A stretch of DNA of 64,000 nucleotides from Bradyrhizobium sp. 200 (GTDB taxonomy: Bacteria > Pseudomonadota > Alphaproteobacteria > Rhizobiales > Xanthobacteraceae): positions 8,972,001 to 9,036,000 of the forward strand of contig NZ_CP064689.1 in assembly GCF_023100945.1 (NCBI RefSeq), written 5' to 3'. Positions 19,763 through 29,280 of the stretch are shown here, piece after piece. The position numbers and the translations under genes are program-made. The notes beneath the pieces are model-generated. The model searched no databases. It saw only the letters and a program-made list of their open reading frames with translations, and was not told the origin of the DNA. Numbering within the stretch: the first letter of the stretch is position 1; each line of letters begins with the position of its first letter.

Positions 19763-21358
19763 ATGCGGAGCGTTCATGCGCTTGCCGCCGCGGCGTTGTT
19801 ATTGCTGCCGGCTTACGACCTTGCATCGGCGGGAGAGCCGAAACAGGGCGGCATTCTCAGGATGTATCACCGCGACAGCCCGGGCAGCGCCTCGATTCAT
19901 GAAGGCGCGACCTATTCCATCAACATTCCCTTCATGCCGGTGTTCAACAACCTCGTCATGTTCAAGCAGGACGTGGCGCAGAACAGCGTCGAGTCGATCG
20001 TCCCCGATCTCGCGGAGAGCTGGGCCTGGAGTGCCGACAACAGGAAGCTGACCTTCAAGCTGCGGCGGGGCGTCAAATGGCATGACGGCAAGCCGTTCAC
20101 GTCCGCCGACGTCAAATGCACCTTCGACATGGTGATGGGCAAATCGCAGCAGAAGTTTCGCCAGAACCCGCGAAAGTCCTGGTACGACCAGGTCAGCGAC
20201 GTGACCGTGAACGGCGACTATGAGGCTTCGTTCGAACTGAAGCGGCCGCAGCCGGCTCTGCTGTCGTTGCTCGCTTCCGGCTATACGCCGGTCTATCCGT
20301 GCCACGTCTCTCCGGCCGAGATGCGCACCAAGCCGATCGGCACCGGGCCGTTCAAATTCGTCGAGTTCAAGGCCAACGAATCGATCAAGCTGACCAGGAA
20401 TCCCGATTACTGGAAGAAAGGCCTGCCGCACCTCGACGGCATCGAATTCACCATCATCACCAACCGCTCGACGGCTATTCTTGGATTTGTCTCCGACAAA
20501 TTCGACATGACCTTCCCGACCGAGGTGTCGATCCCGCTGCTCAAGGAGGTCAAGTCGCAGGCGCCGAAGGCTGTGTGCGTGGTCGAGCCGATCAACGTTT
20601 CGACCAACATCATCGTCAACTCGTCCGCCCCGCCTTTCGATAATCTCGATATCAGACGCGCCCTGGCGCTGGCGCTGGATCGCAAGGCGTTCATCCAGAT
20701 CATGTTCGAGGGACAGGCCGATATCGGCGGCACCATGCTGCCGGCGCCGGGCGGCTTGTGGGCGATGCCGAAGGAAATGCTGGAATCGATCCCCGGCTAC
20801 GGCCCCGACATCAATGCCAGCCGGGAAGAGGCGCGTAAGCTGATGCAGAAGGCCGGCTACGGCCCGGACAAGCGCCTCGCCGTCAAGGTCGCCACGCGCA
20901 ACATTCCGATTTACCGCGATCCCGCCGTCATCCTGATCGACCAGTTGAAGAGCATCTACATCGATGGCGAACTCGACGTCGTCGATACCGCGCAATGGTT
21001 CCCGAAAGTCGCGCGCAAGGATTACGCGCTCGGCCTCAACCTCACCGGCAACGCCGTCGACGATCCCGACCAATCATTCTACGAGAACTATTCCTGCGGA
21101 TCGGAGCGCAACTACACCAACTACTGCAACAGGGAGATCGAGAAGCTGTTCGACCAGCAGTCGACGGAAAAGGATGTTGCCAAGCGCAAGAAACTGGTCT
21201 GGGAAATCGACAAGAAGCTTCAGGAAGACGTGGCGCGGCCGATCATCTTCCACAGCCGAGCAGGGACCTGCTGGCAACCATACGTCAAGGGCGTCACCGT
21301 CATGGTGAACAGCTCCTACAACGGCTATCGTTACGAAGACGTCTGGATGGACAAGTAA
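19763..21358 (+). CDS. Peptide/opine-type ABC substrate-binding protein (SBP5)
   Basis: This 531-residue periplasmic receptor of the DppA/OppA/NikA class has a signal peptide ending at DLASAGEP and begins its mature part with KQGGILRMYHRDSP. The class motif APDLAESWAWSADNRKLTFKLR-like region sits near residue 85, followed by GVKWHDGKPFTSADVKCTFD. The ATG at 19763 follows GGAGGGGA. It heads a five-gene ABC importer (receptor, two permeases, two ATPases; 19763-25352), so it is the specificity subunit. Such systems carry peptides, opines, nickel or glutathione; the ligand is not clear here. Confidence 0.9.
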   Translation: MRSVHALAAAALLLLPAYDLASAGEPKQGGILRMYHRDSPGSASIHEGATYSINIPFMPVFNNLVMFKQDVAQNSVESIVPDLAESWAWSADNRKLTFKLRRGVKWHDGKPFTSADVKCTFDMVMGKSQQKFRQNPRKSWYDQVSDVTVNGDYEASFELKRPQPALLSLLASGYTPVYPCHVSPAEMRTKPIGTGPFKFVEFKANESIKLTRNPDYWKKGLPHLDGIEFTIITNRSTAILGFVSDKFDMTFPTEVSIPLLKEVKSQAPKAVCVVEPINVSTNIIVNSSAPPFDNLDIRRALALALDRKAFIQIMFEGQADIGGTMLPAPGGLWAMPKEMLESIPGYGPDINASREEARKLMQKAGYGPDKRLAVKVATRNIPIYRDPAVILIDQLKSIYIDGELDVVDTAQWFPKVARKDYALGLNLTGNAVDDPDQSFYENYSCGSERNYTNYCNREIEKLFDQQSTEKDVAKRKKLVWEIDKKLQEDVARPIIFHSRAGTCWQPYVKGVTVMVNSSYNGYRYEDVWMDK

Positions 21359-21378
21359 CCGTTCGGCCGCAAAACAAT

Positions 21379-21474
21379 CGCGTTTTCGCGCGAAGCGGGA
21401 TTCCGATTCGCGTGAATAAAACGCGCCAAAAACAAAAAACTGTAGTTCGGTTCTGATTTAATCGGAATCGAACT
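21379..21474 (+). repeat. Hairpin repeat between receptor and permease genes, family E
   Basis: An outer pair CGCGTTTT (21379-21386) / AAAACGCG (21418-21425) is followed by a hairpin with arms 21444-21457 and 21461-21474. A related, more perfect copy is at 36838-36906. Its place right after the receptor gene suggests partial termination or mRNA protection that keeps receptor above permease levels. Confidence 0.6.
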
Positions 21475-21504
21475 GAAGCCAGCGTGCCAGGGAGAACCGC
21501 CAGG

Positions 21505-22452
21505 GTGTTTGCTTATATCGTGCGACGCCTCGCCTTGATGCTCGTGACCCTGATCGGGATCTCGATCATCATCTTCGTGCTGCTGCGCGTCGTCCCCGGC
21601 AACATCGTCGACATCCTGTTCGACGCCGCCGGCTTCGTCGATCCCACCGACAAGGCCAATCTGGAAAAGGAACTTGGCCTCAATCTGCCGGTCTACCAGC
21701 AGTATCTGAACTGGATCGGCGGCCTCTTGCACGGCGATCTCGGCTATTCCTACGTGTCGGAAAAGCCGGCGCTGCAGGAGATCCTGCCGCGTATTCCGAT
21801 CACCGCGCGGCTGGCAGCGCTGGCGCTGCTGTTCTCCGCTTCCATCGGCATTCCCTTGGGGGTGCTGAGCGCGGTCCATCAGGGCTCGCGGCTCGACTAT
21901 ACCTTGCGCGTCGTCAGCCTGAGCGGCCTGTCACTGCCTTCGTTCTGGCTCGGGTTGTTGATCCTGATGGCGTCGGTCTCGCTGTTCGGCAGCATGCCGA
22001 TCTACAACCCGAACCCGAAAACCTGGACCGAGGCCTTCGCGATCTACGCCGTCCCGGCCATGGCCGTCGGCTTCCGCAGCGCCGCGCTGACCATGCGTAT
22101 CACGCGGTCCTCGATGCTGGAAATCCTGCGGCAGGATTACATCCGCACCGCGCGCGCCAAGGGGGCCTCCGAGGCGTCCGTCAATTATCGCCACGCGCTG
22201 AAGAACGCCATTCTGCCGGTCATTACCGTGATCGGCATCGAGGCGGCCTTCCTGATCGGCGGGCTGATCGTCACCGAGACCGTGTTCAATATTCCCGGCG
22301 TCGCCCGCTTCCTGGTCGAGGCGCTGCGCTGGCGCGATTACCCGATCGTCCAGAATCTCGTGATGCTGATCGCCGTGGTCGTGGTGGTCGCGAACTTCAC
22401 CGTCGACATGCTTTACGCCGCGATCGATCCGCGCATCCGGTATGGGGATTAG
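21505..22452 (+). CDS. ABC permease, DppB-type
   Basis: The 315-residue inner-membrane permease has six hydrophobic segments, the N-terminal MFAYIVRRLALMLVTLIG helix typical of DppB/OppB, and the EAA loop LRQDYIRTARAKGASEASVNYRHALKN seen in two parts near residue 215. A GTG at 21505 with AGGGAG ten bases upstream is preferred; another GTG at 21484 would place the ribosome site inside the gene. It pairs with the DppC-type permease that begins inside its last codons (overlap 11 bases), and together they form the channel of the importer. Confidence 0.88.
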   Translation: MFAYIVRRLALMLVTLIGISIIIFVLLRVVPGNIVDILFDAAGFVDPTDKANLEKELGLNLPVYQQYLNWIGGLLHGDLGYSYVSEKPALQEILPRIPITARLAALALLFSASIGIPLGVLSAVHQGSRLDYTLRVVSLSGLSLPSFWLGLLILMASVSLFGSMPIYNPNPKTWTEAFAIYAVPAMAVGFRSAALTMRITRSSMLEILRQDYIRTARAKGASEASVNYRHALKNAILPVITVIGIEAAFLIGGLIVTETVFNIPGVARFLVEALRWRDYPIVQNLVMLIAVVVVVANFTVDMLYAAIDPRIRYGD

Positions 22453-23350
22453 CCGCTTGACCACGATCAACTTCGATAGCGAGTTAAGACGGGCCGGCGC
22501 CCACTCGACGCATGGCTGGCGCCGCCTGCTGTTTCTCGCGCAGCGCTACCTGCTCGGCACATTCGGCCTCATCATCATGGTGCTGTTCGTCTGGATGGCG
22601 ATCTCGGCCGACCTGATCTGCCGCTACGATCCGCTCAGCGTCGATTCCGCGCAGCGGCTGGCGGCGCCCAGCGCGGCGCACTGGATGGGAACCGATTCAT
22701 TCGGCCGCGACGTCTGGAGCCGGATCGTCCATGGCGCGCGGATCTCGCTGGCCGTCGGGATCGGCGCCACCGCGCTGGGATCGTCGATCGGCGTCATCGT
22801 CGGCCTTGCATCGGGTTATCTCTCGGGCTGGGTCGACCTCCTGTTCCAGCGCATCACCGATATTCTGCAGGCGCTGCCCTTGCTGGTGCTGGCGCTGGTG
22901 ATGACGGCGGCGCTCGGGCCGTCGTTGCCGAACGTGATCATCGCGATTGCGATCCCGCTGATCCCGACGGTCGCCCGCGTGATCCGCGCCAACACGCTGG
23001 CGCTGCGCGAGCTGCCGTTCGTCGAGGCCGCCAAATCGATCGGTATGAGCGAAACCCGCATCGCGCTGCGCCACGTGCTGCCCAACACGCTGGCGCCCCT
23101 GATCGTGCTGGCGACCGCGCAGCTCGGCTCCACCATCCTCACCGAGGCCTCGCTGTCGTTTCTCGGCCTCGGCATTCCCGAGCCCTATCCGTCCTGGGGA
23201 CGCATGCTGTCGGAATCGGCGGCGGAATATGTCCGCACCGCGCCGTGGCTGGTGATCTTCCCCGGCGTCGCCATCAGCCTTGCGGTGTTCGGTACCAATC
23301 TGTTCGGCGATGCGCTGCGCGACATCCTCGACCCGAGGCAGCGCGGCTGA
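22442..23350 (+). CDS. ABC permease, DppC-type
   Basis: This 302-residue permease has an N-terminal cytoplasmic tail, a first helix at [18 protein letters not shown], a periplasmic loop with the family motif [21 protein letters not shown] near residue 80, and the EAA loop [20 protein letters not shown] near residue 200. It starts within the 3' end of the DppB-type gene and ends overlapping the next ATG (TGATG at 23348-23352), showing translational coupling. It is the second channel subunit of the importer at 19763-25352. Confidence 0.9.
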   Translation: MGISRLTTINFDSELRRAGAHSTHGWRRLLFLAQRYLLGTFGLIIMVLFVWMAISADLICRYDPLSVDSAQRLAAPSAAHWMGTDSFGRDVWSRIVHGARISLAVGIGATALGSSIGVIVGLASGYLSGWVDLLFQRITDILQALPLLVLALVMTAALGPSLPNVIIAIAIPLIPTVARVIRANTLALRELPFVEAAKSIGMSETRIALRHVLPNTLAPLIVLATAQLGSTILTEASLSFLGLGIPEPYPSWGRMLSESAAEYVRTAPWLVIFPGVAISLAVFGTNLFGDALRDILDPRQRG

Positions 23351-24363
23351 TGACGGAGACAAAGAAGGAAGACACGGTTCTCGATGTGAAGAACCTGCAG
23401 ACGGTGTTCTTCACCAATTCCGGATTGTTCCGGGCGGTCGACGACGTCTCGTTTACCGTGCGCCGCGGCGAGACGCTGGCGATCGTCGGCGAGTCCGGCT
23501 GCGGCAAGAGCGTGACCGCGCTGTCGGTGATGCGGCTGGTCCCGGACCCGCCGGGCCGGGTGGTCGGCGGCTCGGTGACGCTGGAAGGGACCGACCTGCT
23601 CGGCCTCGACGAGGCCGAGATGCGCAAGATCCGCGGCAACCGGATCTCGATGATCTTTCAGGAGCCGATGACCTCGCTCAATCCCGTGATGCGGATCGGC
23701 GACCAGATCACCGAGGTGCTGCGCCTGCACCGGGAAATGACGTCCAGGGAGACGTGGGCCAAGGCGGTCGAGATGCTGCGCCTGGTCCGCATTCCCGAGC
23801 CGGAACGCCGCGCGCAGGAATATCCGCATCAGCTTTCCGGCGGCATGCGGCAGCGCGCCATGATCGCGATGGCGCTGGCATGCCGGCCGGCGCTGTTGAT
23901 CGCGGACGAGCCGACCACGGCGCTCGACGTGACGATCCAGGCGCAGATTCTGGCGCTGATCGTCGATCTGCAGAAGACGCTCGGCACCGGACTGATCCTG
24001 ATCACGCACGACCTCGGCGTCGTGGCGCAGACCGCCCAGCGCGTCATCGTGATGTATGCCGGCAAGAAGGTCGAGGAAGCGACCGTGGAAGACCTGTTCG
24101 CGAATCCGAAGCATCCTTATACGCGCGGGCTGATGGCCTCGATGCCGGCGGTGATTTCGTTTGGCGCCAAGACCGATGCACGGTTGAACGAAATTCCGGG
24201 CATGGTGCCGTCGTTGACCAACTTGCCGCCGGGCTGCGCCTTTGCGCCGCGCTGCAGCCTCGCCATCGATCGCTGCCGCGCCGAATATCCGCCGCTGCAG
24301 GAAACGGGCGGCGATCATTTCGCGGCGTGCTGGCGCGCGGCAGAATTGGTGGGCGCGCCATGA
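23350..24363 (+). CDS. ABC ATPase, DppD-type
   Basis: The 337-residue ATPase has Walker [10 protein letters not shown] near residue 49, the Q-loop [12 protein letters not shown], signature [15 protein letters not shown] near residue 160 and Walker [15 protein letters not shown]. The C-terminal oligopeptide-ABC extension carries the cysteine-containing block [17 protein letters not shown], typical of DppD/OppD. The ATG at 23350 overlaps the upstream stop. Its own stop overlaps the next gene as ATGA. It forms a heterodimer with the DppF-type subunit. Confidence 0.92.
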   Translation: MTETKKEDTVLDVKNLQTVFFTNSGLFRAVDDVSFTVRRGETLAIVGESGCGKSVTALSVMRLVPDPPGRVVGGSVTLEGTDLLGLDEAEMRKIRGNRISMIFQEPMTSLNPVMRIGDQITEVLRLHREMTSRETWAKAVEMLRLVRIPEPERRAQEYPHQLSGGMRQRAMIAMALACRPALLIADEPTTALDVTIQAQILALIVDLQKTLGTGLILITHDLGVVAQTAQRVIVMYAGKKVEEATVEDLFANPKHPYTRGLMASMPAVISFGAKTDARLNEIPGMVPSLTNLPPGCAFAPRCSLAIDRCRAEYPPLQETGGDHFAACWRAAELVGAP

Positions 24364-25352
24364 CCGATCAACGCCCGTTGCTGGAGGTTACCGACCTCGT
24401 CAAGCATTACGCGGTGCGCGGCGGCGTGCTGCGACGTCGCGTCGGCACCGTACATGCGGTCGACGGCGTCAGCTTTTCCGTCGGCAAGGGCGAGACGCTC
24501 GGGCTGGTCGGCGAATCCGGCTGCGGCAAATCAACGGTCGCCCGCAGCGTGCTGCGGCTGGTGGAGCCGTCCAGCGGCGCCATCAAGCTCAACGGCACCG
24601 ACATCACAGGCTTGAGTAAAGCCGAGATGCGGCCGCATCGGCGCTCGATGCAGATCGTGTTCCAGGACCCGTTCGCATCGCTCAATCCACGAATGACCGC
24701 CGGCGATATCGTCGGCGAACCGCTCGGCGTGCACGGGCTTGCCACCGGCCGGACGCAACAGGAACGGGTCGCCGAACTGTTCGCGCAAGTGGGCTTGCGG
24801 TCCGATCAGATGAAGAATTATCCGCATCAGTTTTCTGGCGGACAGCGGCAGCGCATCTGTATCGCGCGGGCGCTATCGCTCGGGCCAAGCCTCATCGTGT
24901 GCGACGAGCCGGTGTCGGCGCTCGATGTCTCGATCCAGGCGCAGGTGATCAACCTGTTGATCGACCTGCAGCGCAAGAACGATTTTTCGTACCTGTTCAT
25001 CGCCCACGATCTCGCCGTCGTCGCCCATATCAGCCACCGCGTGGCGGTGATGTATCTCGGGCGCATTGTCGAGATCGCCGACAAGAGCGAACTGTTCGCC
25101 AACCCGCGCCATCCCTACACGCAGGCGCTGCTGGCCTCGGTCCCGATCGCCGATCCCAAGGCAAAGCGCCTTGCGCCCATGGTCGACGGCGACGTCCCGA
25201 GCCCCATCAATCCGCCCTCGGGATGCGCCTTCCACACCCGCTGCCGCTACGCCATGGACCGCTGCAAGGTAGAGCGGCCGGCGCTGGTGGAAGCCGGCGA
25301 AGGACATCAGGTGGCGTGCTGGCTGAACGAGGGGACGGGGCGGCCGGAGTAG
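24360..25352 (+). CDS. ABC ATPase, DppF-type
   Basis: The 330-residue ATPase has Walker [18 protein letters not shown] near residue 50, [13 protein letters not shown], signature [15 protein letters not shown] near residue 158 and Walker [15 protein letters not shown], then the family C-terminal block with [17 protein letters not shown]. The run [14 protein letters not shown] is characteristic of the OppF/DppF half. It is the last gene of the five-gene importer, overlapping the previous gene by four bases. Two repeat elements follow before the convergent carboxylase gene. Confidence 0.92.
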   Translation: MTDQRPLLEVTDLVKHYAVRGGVLRRRVGTVHAVDGVSFSVGKGETLGLVGESGCGKSTVARSVLRLVEPSSGAIKLNGTDITGLSKAEMRPHRRSMQIVFQDPFASLNPRMTAGDIVGEPLGVHGLATGRTQQERVAELFAQVGLRSDQMKNYPHQFSGGQRQRICIARALSLGPSLIVCDEPVSALDVSIQAQVINLLIDLQRKNDFSYLFIAHDLAVVAHISHRVAVMYLGRIVEIADKSELFANPRHPYTQALLASVPIADPKAKRLAPMVDGDVPSPINPPSGCAFHTRCRYAMDRCKVERPALVEAGEGHQVACWLNEGTGRPE

Positions 25353-25360
25353 ATCCGGTC

Positions 25361-25433
25361 AAAGCGCAGCGTGCCCACCATCTTCAGCACGGCAAGAAAT
25401 GGTGGGCACGTCGCTACGCTCCTTTGCCCACCC
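25361..25433. repeat. Dispersed palindromic repeat, family D (copy 1)
   Basis: This contains AAAGCGCAGCGTGCCCACCA on the left and TTTGCCCACCC on the right, with an internal GTGCCCACCAT / ATGGTGGGCAC pair. A more symmetric copy is at 49680-49771. It lies between convergent genes. Confidence 0.8.
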
Positions 25434-25459
25434 GCAGCTACGCCCACAAATCTTGAACC

Positions 25460-25541
25460 GTCATTGCGAGCGAAGCGAAGCAATCCAGGCCTCTGCACGG
25501 GGAAAGATGGATTGCTTCGTCGCTTCGCTCCTCGCAATGAC
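25460..25541. repeat. Dispersed palindromic repeat, family A (copy 2)
   Basis: The ends are GTCATTGCGAGCGAAGCGAA and CTCGCAATGAC, with an internal CAATCCA / TGGATTG pair. It directly follows a family D repeat and abuts the 3' end of the biotin carboxylase gene. Confidence 0.85.
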
Positions 25542-25551
25542 GTTGAGGCAG

Positions 25552-27531
25552 CTACGCCACCGCCGCGATCTCCACCACGATCCTGCCCGTCGTCACCTGC
25601 TCGCCTTCGACCACATCGACCGCCGACACCGTACCAGCAACGCCCGCCGTATGGACGTGCTCCATCTTCATCGCTTCCAGCGTCATCACGGGCTGTCCGA
25701 GCGAAACCTGCTCGCCCGGCTTGACCAGCAGCGCCACCACGCGACCGTTCATCGCCGCGCGCACCTTGCCGTCGCCGCCGGCGGCAGACGCGGATTCCGG
25801 TGCTGCCAGCGTCAGGTCGCGGACGGCGATCGTGGCTCCGCGGTGCAGGAAATACAGACGGTCGCCATCGCGCAGAAACCTTGCCGATTCCATCACGCCG
25901 TTGGTACGGAAGCGGATCGTGTCGCGGCCGATTTCGTCGATCTCGAAACGAAGCTCGCTGCCATCGACGACGGCGATATACATGCCATCACGGGCCCGCA
26001 CGATGTCCACCTCCTGAGCACCATGTCCGAGGTCGATCCGCATCGTCAGCGGAAACGTCGCTGCCAGACTGCGCCCACTGCGCCACGGCGGCGCGTGGGG
26101 ATTGGTGACGTAGAGTAAGAGCGCCGCCAACGCGGCTTCCGCGCTGTCATTGACGCAGGACGCCGTCAGTTCGTCGCGATGGTTGCCGATAAAGGCCGTG
26201 GTCGCTTCGCCCTTGGCAAAGCCGGGATGACGCAGGCAGGAAATCAAAAATCCCTGATTGGTGGTGACGCCGAACGCCGCCACCTGCTCCAGCCCGCAGA
26301 TCAGCCGGCCTCGCGCCTCGCTGCGGTCGGCGCCATGGCTGATGACCTTGGCGATCATGGAATCATAGAATGGCGGGATCTCGGAGCCGGATTGCAGCGC
26401 GTGTTCGACCCGGACGCCGTCCGGCATCTGCCACAGCGCCATGTTGCCGGACTGCGGCATGAAATCATGGCCGGCGTCCTCCGAGCACAGCCGAACCTCG
26501 ATGGCGTGGCCGGAGAATTTGACGTCGTCCTGTCTTAATCCAAGCGGCTCACCCGCCGCGATGCGCAACTGCAGTTCGACCAGGTCGAGCCCGGTGATCG
26601 CCTCGGTGACGGGATGCTCGACCTGCAGCCGCGTATTCATTTCCATGAAATAGAACTCGCCGCCCTCATCGAGTAAAAATTCCAGCGTGCCGGCGCCCTC
26701 GTAGTTAATCGACTTGACCGCGGCGACCGCGACCGAGCCCATGCGCGCGCGCAGTTCCTGCGTTACCTTCGGCGACGGCGCTTCCTCGATCAGCTTCTGG
26801 TGCCGGCGCTGCACAGAGCAATCGCGCTCGCCGAGATGAATCGCGTTGCCGTAGCGATCGCCGAACACCTGGATCTCGATGTGGCAGGGGTCGACGATGG
26901 CACGTTCCAGGATCACGGTCGGATCGCCGAACGCACCCTGCGCCTCGGACCTTGCGCTGCGCAGCGCATCGGGAAATGCCGCGGCATCTGCGACCAGCCG
27001 CATGCCGCGCCCGCCACCGCCGGCGACTGCCTTGATCATCACGGGGAAGCCGATCTTCCTGGCCTCCGCCAGCATTACCGCGTCGCTCTGGTCCGCGCCC
27101 TGATAGCCGGGCACGATGGGCACGCCAGCCTTTGCCATGATGTCCTTGGCGCCGGCCTTGTTGCCCATCGCCCGAATCGCCTCGGGCGACGGCCCGATGA
27201 AGACCAGTCCGGCCTCGCGGCAGGCCTGCGCAAAATCCTCGTTCTCGGCGAGGAAGCCATAGCCGGGATGCACCGCGGTTGCGCCGCTGGCCTTGGCGGC
27301 GGCGATGATCGCATCGATCTTAAGATAGGATTGCGCCGGCAGCGCCTCGCCGATGCGCACCGCCTGATCCGCCTCACGCACGTGCATCGCATCACGATCG
27401 GCATCGGAATAAACGGCGACCACGCCATAGCCGAGCCGGCGTGCGGTGCGCATGATCCGCAGCGCGATCTCGCCACGGTTGGCGATCAGGACCTTGAAGA
27501 ACGGCGTTCGCTTCAATGCTGCACCACTCAT
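25552..27531 (-). CDS. Acyl-CoA carboxylase alpha subunit (biotin carboxylase + BCCP)
   Basis: The 659-residue product carries biotin carboxylase followed by the biotin carrier domain, as in methylcrotonyl-, geranyl- and propionyl-CoA carboxylase alpha subunits. The start FKVLIANRGEIALRIMRTARRLG is diagnostic; the glycine-rich ATP loop KAVAGGGGRGMRLV lies near residue 172 and MEMNTRLQVEHPVTE near residue 300. The C-terminal LEAMKMEH places the biotinylated Lys at residue 622. It starts four bases inside the end of the carboxyltransferase gene (27528-27531), so the two make one complex. The paired beta subunit looks most like the geranyl/methylcrotonyl type, so leucine or terpenoid degradation is the favoured role. 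Confidence 0.92.
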   Translation of the reverse strand: MSGAALKRTPFFKVLIANRGEIALRIMRTARRLGYGVVAVYSDADRDAMHVREADQAVRIGEALPAQSYLKIDAIIAAAKASGATAVHPGYGFLAENEDFAQACREAGLVFIGPSPEAIRAMGNKAGAKDIMAKAGVPIVPGYQGADQSDAVMLAEARKIGFPVMIKAVAGGGGRGMRLVADAAAFPDALRSARSEAQGAFGDPTVILERAIVDPCHIEIQVFGDRYGNAIHLGERDCSVQRRHQKLIEEAPSPKVTQELRARMGSVAVAAVKSINYEGAGTLEFLLDEGGEFYFMEMNTRLQVEHPVTEAITGLDLVELQLRIAAGEPLGLRQDDVKFSGHAIEVRLCSEDAGHDFMPQSGNMALWQMPDGVRVEHALQSGSEIPPFYDSMIAKVISHGADRSEARGRLICGLEQVAAFGVTTNQGFLISCLRHPGFAKGEATTAFIGNHRDELTASCVNDSAEAALAALLLYVTNPHAPPWRSGRSLAATFPLTMRIDLGHGAQEVDIVRARDGMYIAVVDGSELRFEIDEIGRDTIRFRTNGVMESARFLRDGDRLYFLHRGATIAVRDLTLAAPESASAAGGDGKVRAAMNGRVVALLVKPGEQVSLGQPVMTLEAMKMEHVHTAGVAGTVSAVDVVEGEQVTTGRIVVEIAAVA

Positions 27532-29144
27532 GGCCGCGCGACCGAGAACTGCATGCGCTGAGGCGTGCGGGCCTCGGCCTCACGGCAGATCGCCAGCACT
27601 TCGGAAAGCACGCTGCGGGTATCGCGCGGATCGATCACTCCATCATCAAGGACGCGCGCGCTGGTCGAGAACACATCCATCTGGCTATCGAACACGCCCG
27701 TGATCTGGGCCTTCATCGCATCCAGCTTTTCCTTTTCGATCGGCTTGCCACGCCTGATAGCCGCGGTCTCGGTCACGATCGCCATGGTTTCGGCCGCCTG
27801 CTCGCCGCCCATCACGGCGGTCTTGGCGTTGGGCCAGGAGAAACAGAAGCGCGGATGGAAGCCGCGCCCGCACATGCCGTAATTACCGGCCCCGAACGAC
27901 GCCCCGCAATAGATCGTGATCTGCGGCACGGTCGCCGACGTCACCGCCTGGATCATCTTGGAGCCGTGCTTGATCATGCCGGCCTCCTCGTAGGCCTTCC
28001 CGACCATGTAGCCGGTGGTATTGTTCATATACAGGATCGGCGTGCGCGACTGGCAGCAGGCCTGGATGAAATGCGTCGCCTTGTTTGCGCCCGGCACGTC
28101 AAGCGGGCCGTTATTGGTGATGATGCCGATCGCCTGCCCTTCGATGCGGGCGTGGCCGCATATTGTCGCCGGGCCATAGTTCGCGCCGAACTCGGTAAAA
28201 TCGGAATCGTCAATGAATCGCGCAATGGCCTGGCGCATGTCGACGGGACGCTTGTGGTCCATCGGCATGATGCCGAGCAACTCTTCCGCATCGTAGCGCG
28301 GCGGTTTGAACGATGCTTCCACAGGCTTTGGCCGATCCCATTCCAGATTGGCCATGATGTCGCGCGCGATGCGGAGCGCGTCGCGGTCGTCTTCGGCGAG
28401 ATAATCCCCAAGTCCGGAGATCGAAGTATGCATCTCGGCGCCGCCCAGCTCTTCCTCGGTTGCAATCTCGCCCGTTGCGGCTTTCAACAGCGGCGGTCCG
28501 GCGAGGAATGCCCGGGTGCGGCCGCGCACCATCACGATGTAGTCGGAGAGCCCGGTTTGATACGCGCCGCCCGCAGTCGACGAGCCGTGCGTCACCGTGA
28601 CGACTGGCAGACCGGCCGCAGACAGCCGCGCCAGATTGCGGAAGATGTTGCCGCCACGAATAAAGTCCTCGACGCGGTAGCGAAGCAGGTTGGCCCCGGC
28701 GCTTTCGACGAGCTGCACGTAAGGCAGCTTGTTTTCCAGCGCCAGTTCCTGCACCCGCAGCGTCTTGTCGAGGCCGAACGGTTGCAGCGCGCCGGCGTCG
28801 ATGCCGGAATCATTGGCGCTTACCATGCAGCGGATGCCGGCAACGAAGCCGATGCCCGCGATCACGCCGCCGCCAGGCACGCTCTTGTCGGCATCGGGTA
28901 CGTCGAACATGTAGCCGGCCAGCGTCGACAGCTCGATGAAGGGCGAGCCGGGATCGAGCACCAGCGCCACGCGCTCGCGCGGCAGCAACTGCCCGCGCTT
29001 GTGGAAGCGGTCCCTGGCCGCGGCCGAAGCCGCGCGCGTGCGATCTTCCAGCGAACGCATCCGCGCGATCAGCGCCAGCATGCCGTCGCGGTTGGCTTTG
29101 TAGCTGGCGCTACCCGTCGCGATGGTGGATTCGATCGTTGTCAT
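27528..29144 (-). CDS. Acyl-CoA carboxylase beta subunit, methylcrotonyl/geranyl-CoA type
   Basis: This 538-residue carboxyltransferase matches the length and motif order of LiuB/AtuC proteins. Notable segments are GQLLPRERVALVLDPGSPF near residue 52, HGSSTAGGAYQTGLSDYIV near residue 195, AGPPLLKAATGEIATEEELG near residue 225 and GAGNYGMCGRGFHPRFCFSW near residue 415; the last holds the acyl-CoA-binding glycine region. From memory, the run LLKAATGE plus LGGAEMH is shared with Pseudomonas AtuC (geranyl-CoA carboxylase). However, no enoyl-CoA hydratase or HMG-CoA lyase gene is adjacent, which departs from liu and atu operons. It transfers CO2 from biotin to the acyl-CoA gamma carbon. Confidence 0.88.
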   Translation of the reverse strand: MTTIESTIATGSASYKANRDGMLALIARMRSLEDRTRAASAAARDRFHKRGQLLPRERVALVLDPGSPFIELSTLAGYMFDVPDADKSVPGGGVIAGIGFVAGIRCMVSANDSGIDAGALQPFGLDKTLRVQELALENKLPYVQLVESAGANLLRYRVEDFIRGGNIFRNLARLSAAGLPVVTVTHGSSTAGGAYQTGLSDYIVMVRGRTRAFLAGPPLLKAATGEIATEEELGGAEMHTSISGLGDYLAEDDRDALRIARDIMANLEWDRPKPVEASFKPPRYDAEELLGIMPMDHKRPVDMRQAIARFIDDSDFTEFGANYGPATICGHARIEGQAIGIITNNGPLDVPGANKATHFIQACCQSRTPILYMNNTTGYMVGKAYEEAGMIKHGSKMIQAVTSATVPQITIYCGASFGAGNYGMCGRGFHPRFCFSWPNAKTAVMGGEQAAETMAIVTETAAIRRGKPIEKEKLDAMKAQITGVFDSQMDVFSTSARVLDDGVIDPRDTRSVLSEVLAICREAEARTPQRMQFSVARP

Positions 29145-29158
29145 GAACTCTCCTGCGC

Positions 29159-29266
29159 GTCATTGCCTGCGACAAACGCGAAGCGTTTGTGCAAGGGAGC
29201 GAAGCGACGAAGCAATCCATTCCTTCTTTGCCGCGAGATGGATTGCTTCGCTTCGCTCGCAATGAC
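29159..29266. repeat. Dispersed palindromic repeat, family A (copy 3)
   Basis: This copy is inverted relative to the first: it starts GTCATTGCCTGCGACAAACG and ends GCTTCGCTCGCAATGAC. It fills nearly the whole gap between the carboxyltransferase and the keto-acid cleavage enzyme genes, so co-transcription across it is uncertain. Confidence 0.85.
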
Positions 29267-29280
29267 GGTAGACACGATCG

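Noticed and set aside
23280..24359. Very long upstream extension of the DppF-type frame
   Set aside because: It runs through the DppD-type gene in another frame and is Arg/Ala-rich; the real start is the ATG at 24360 in the ATGA overlap.
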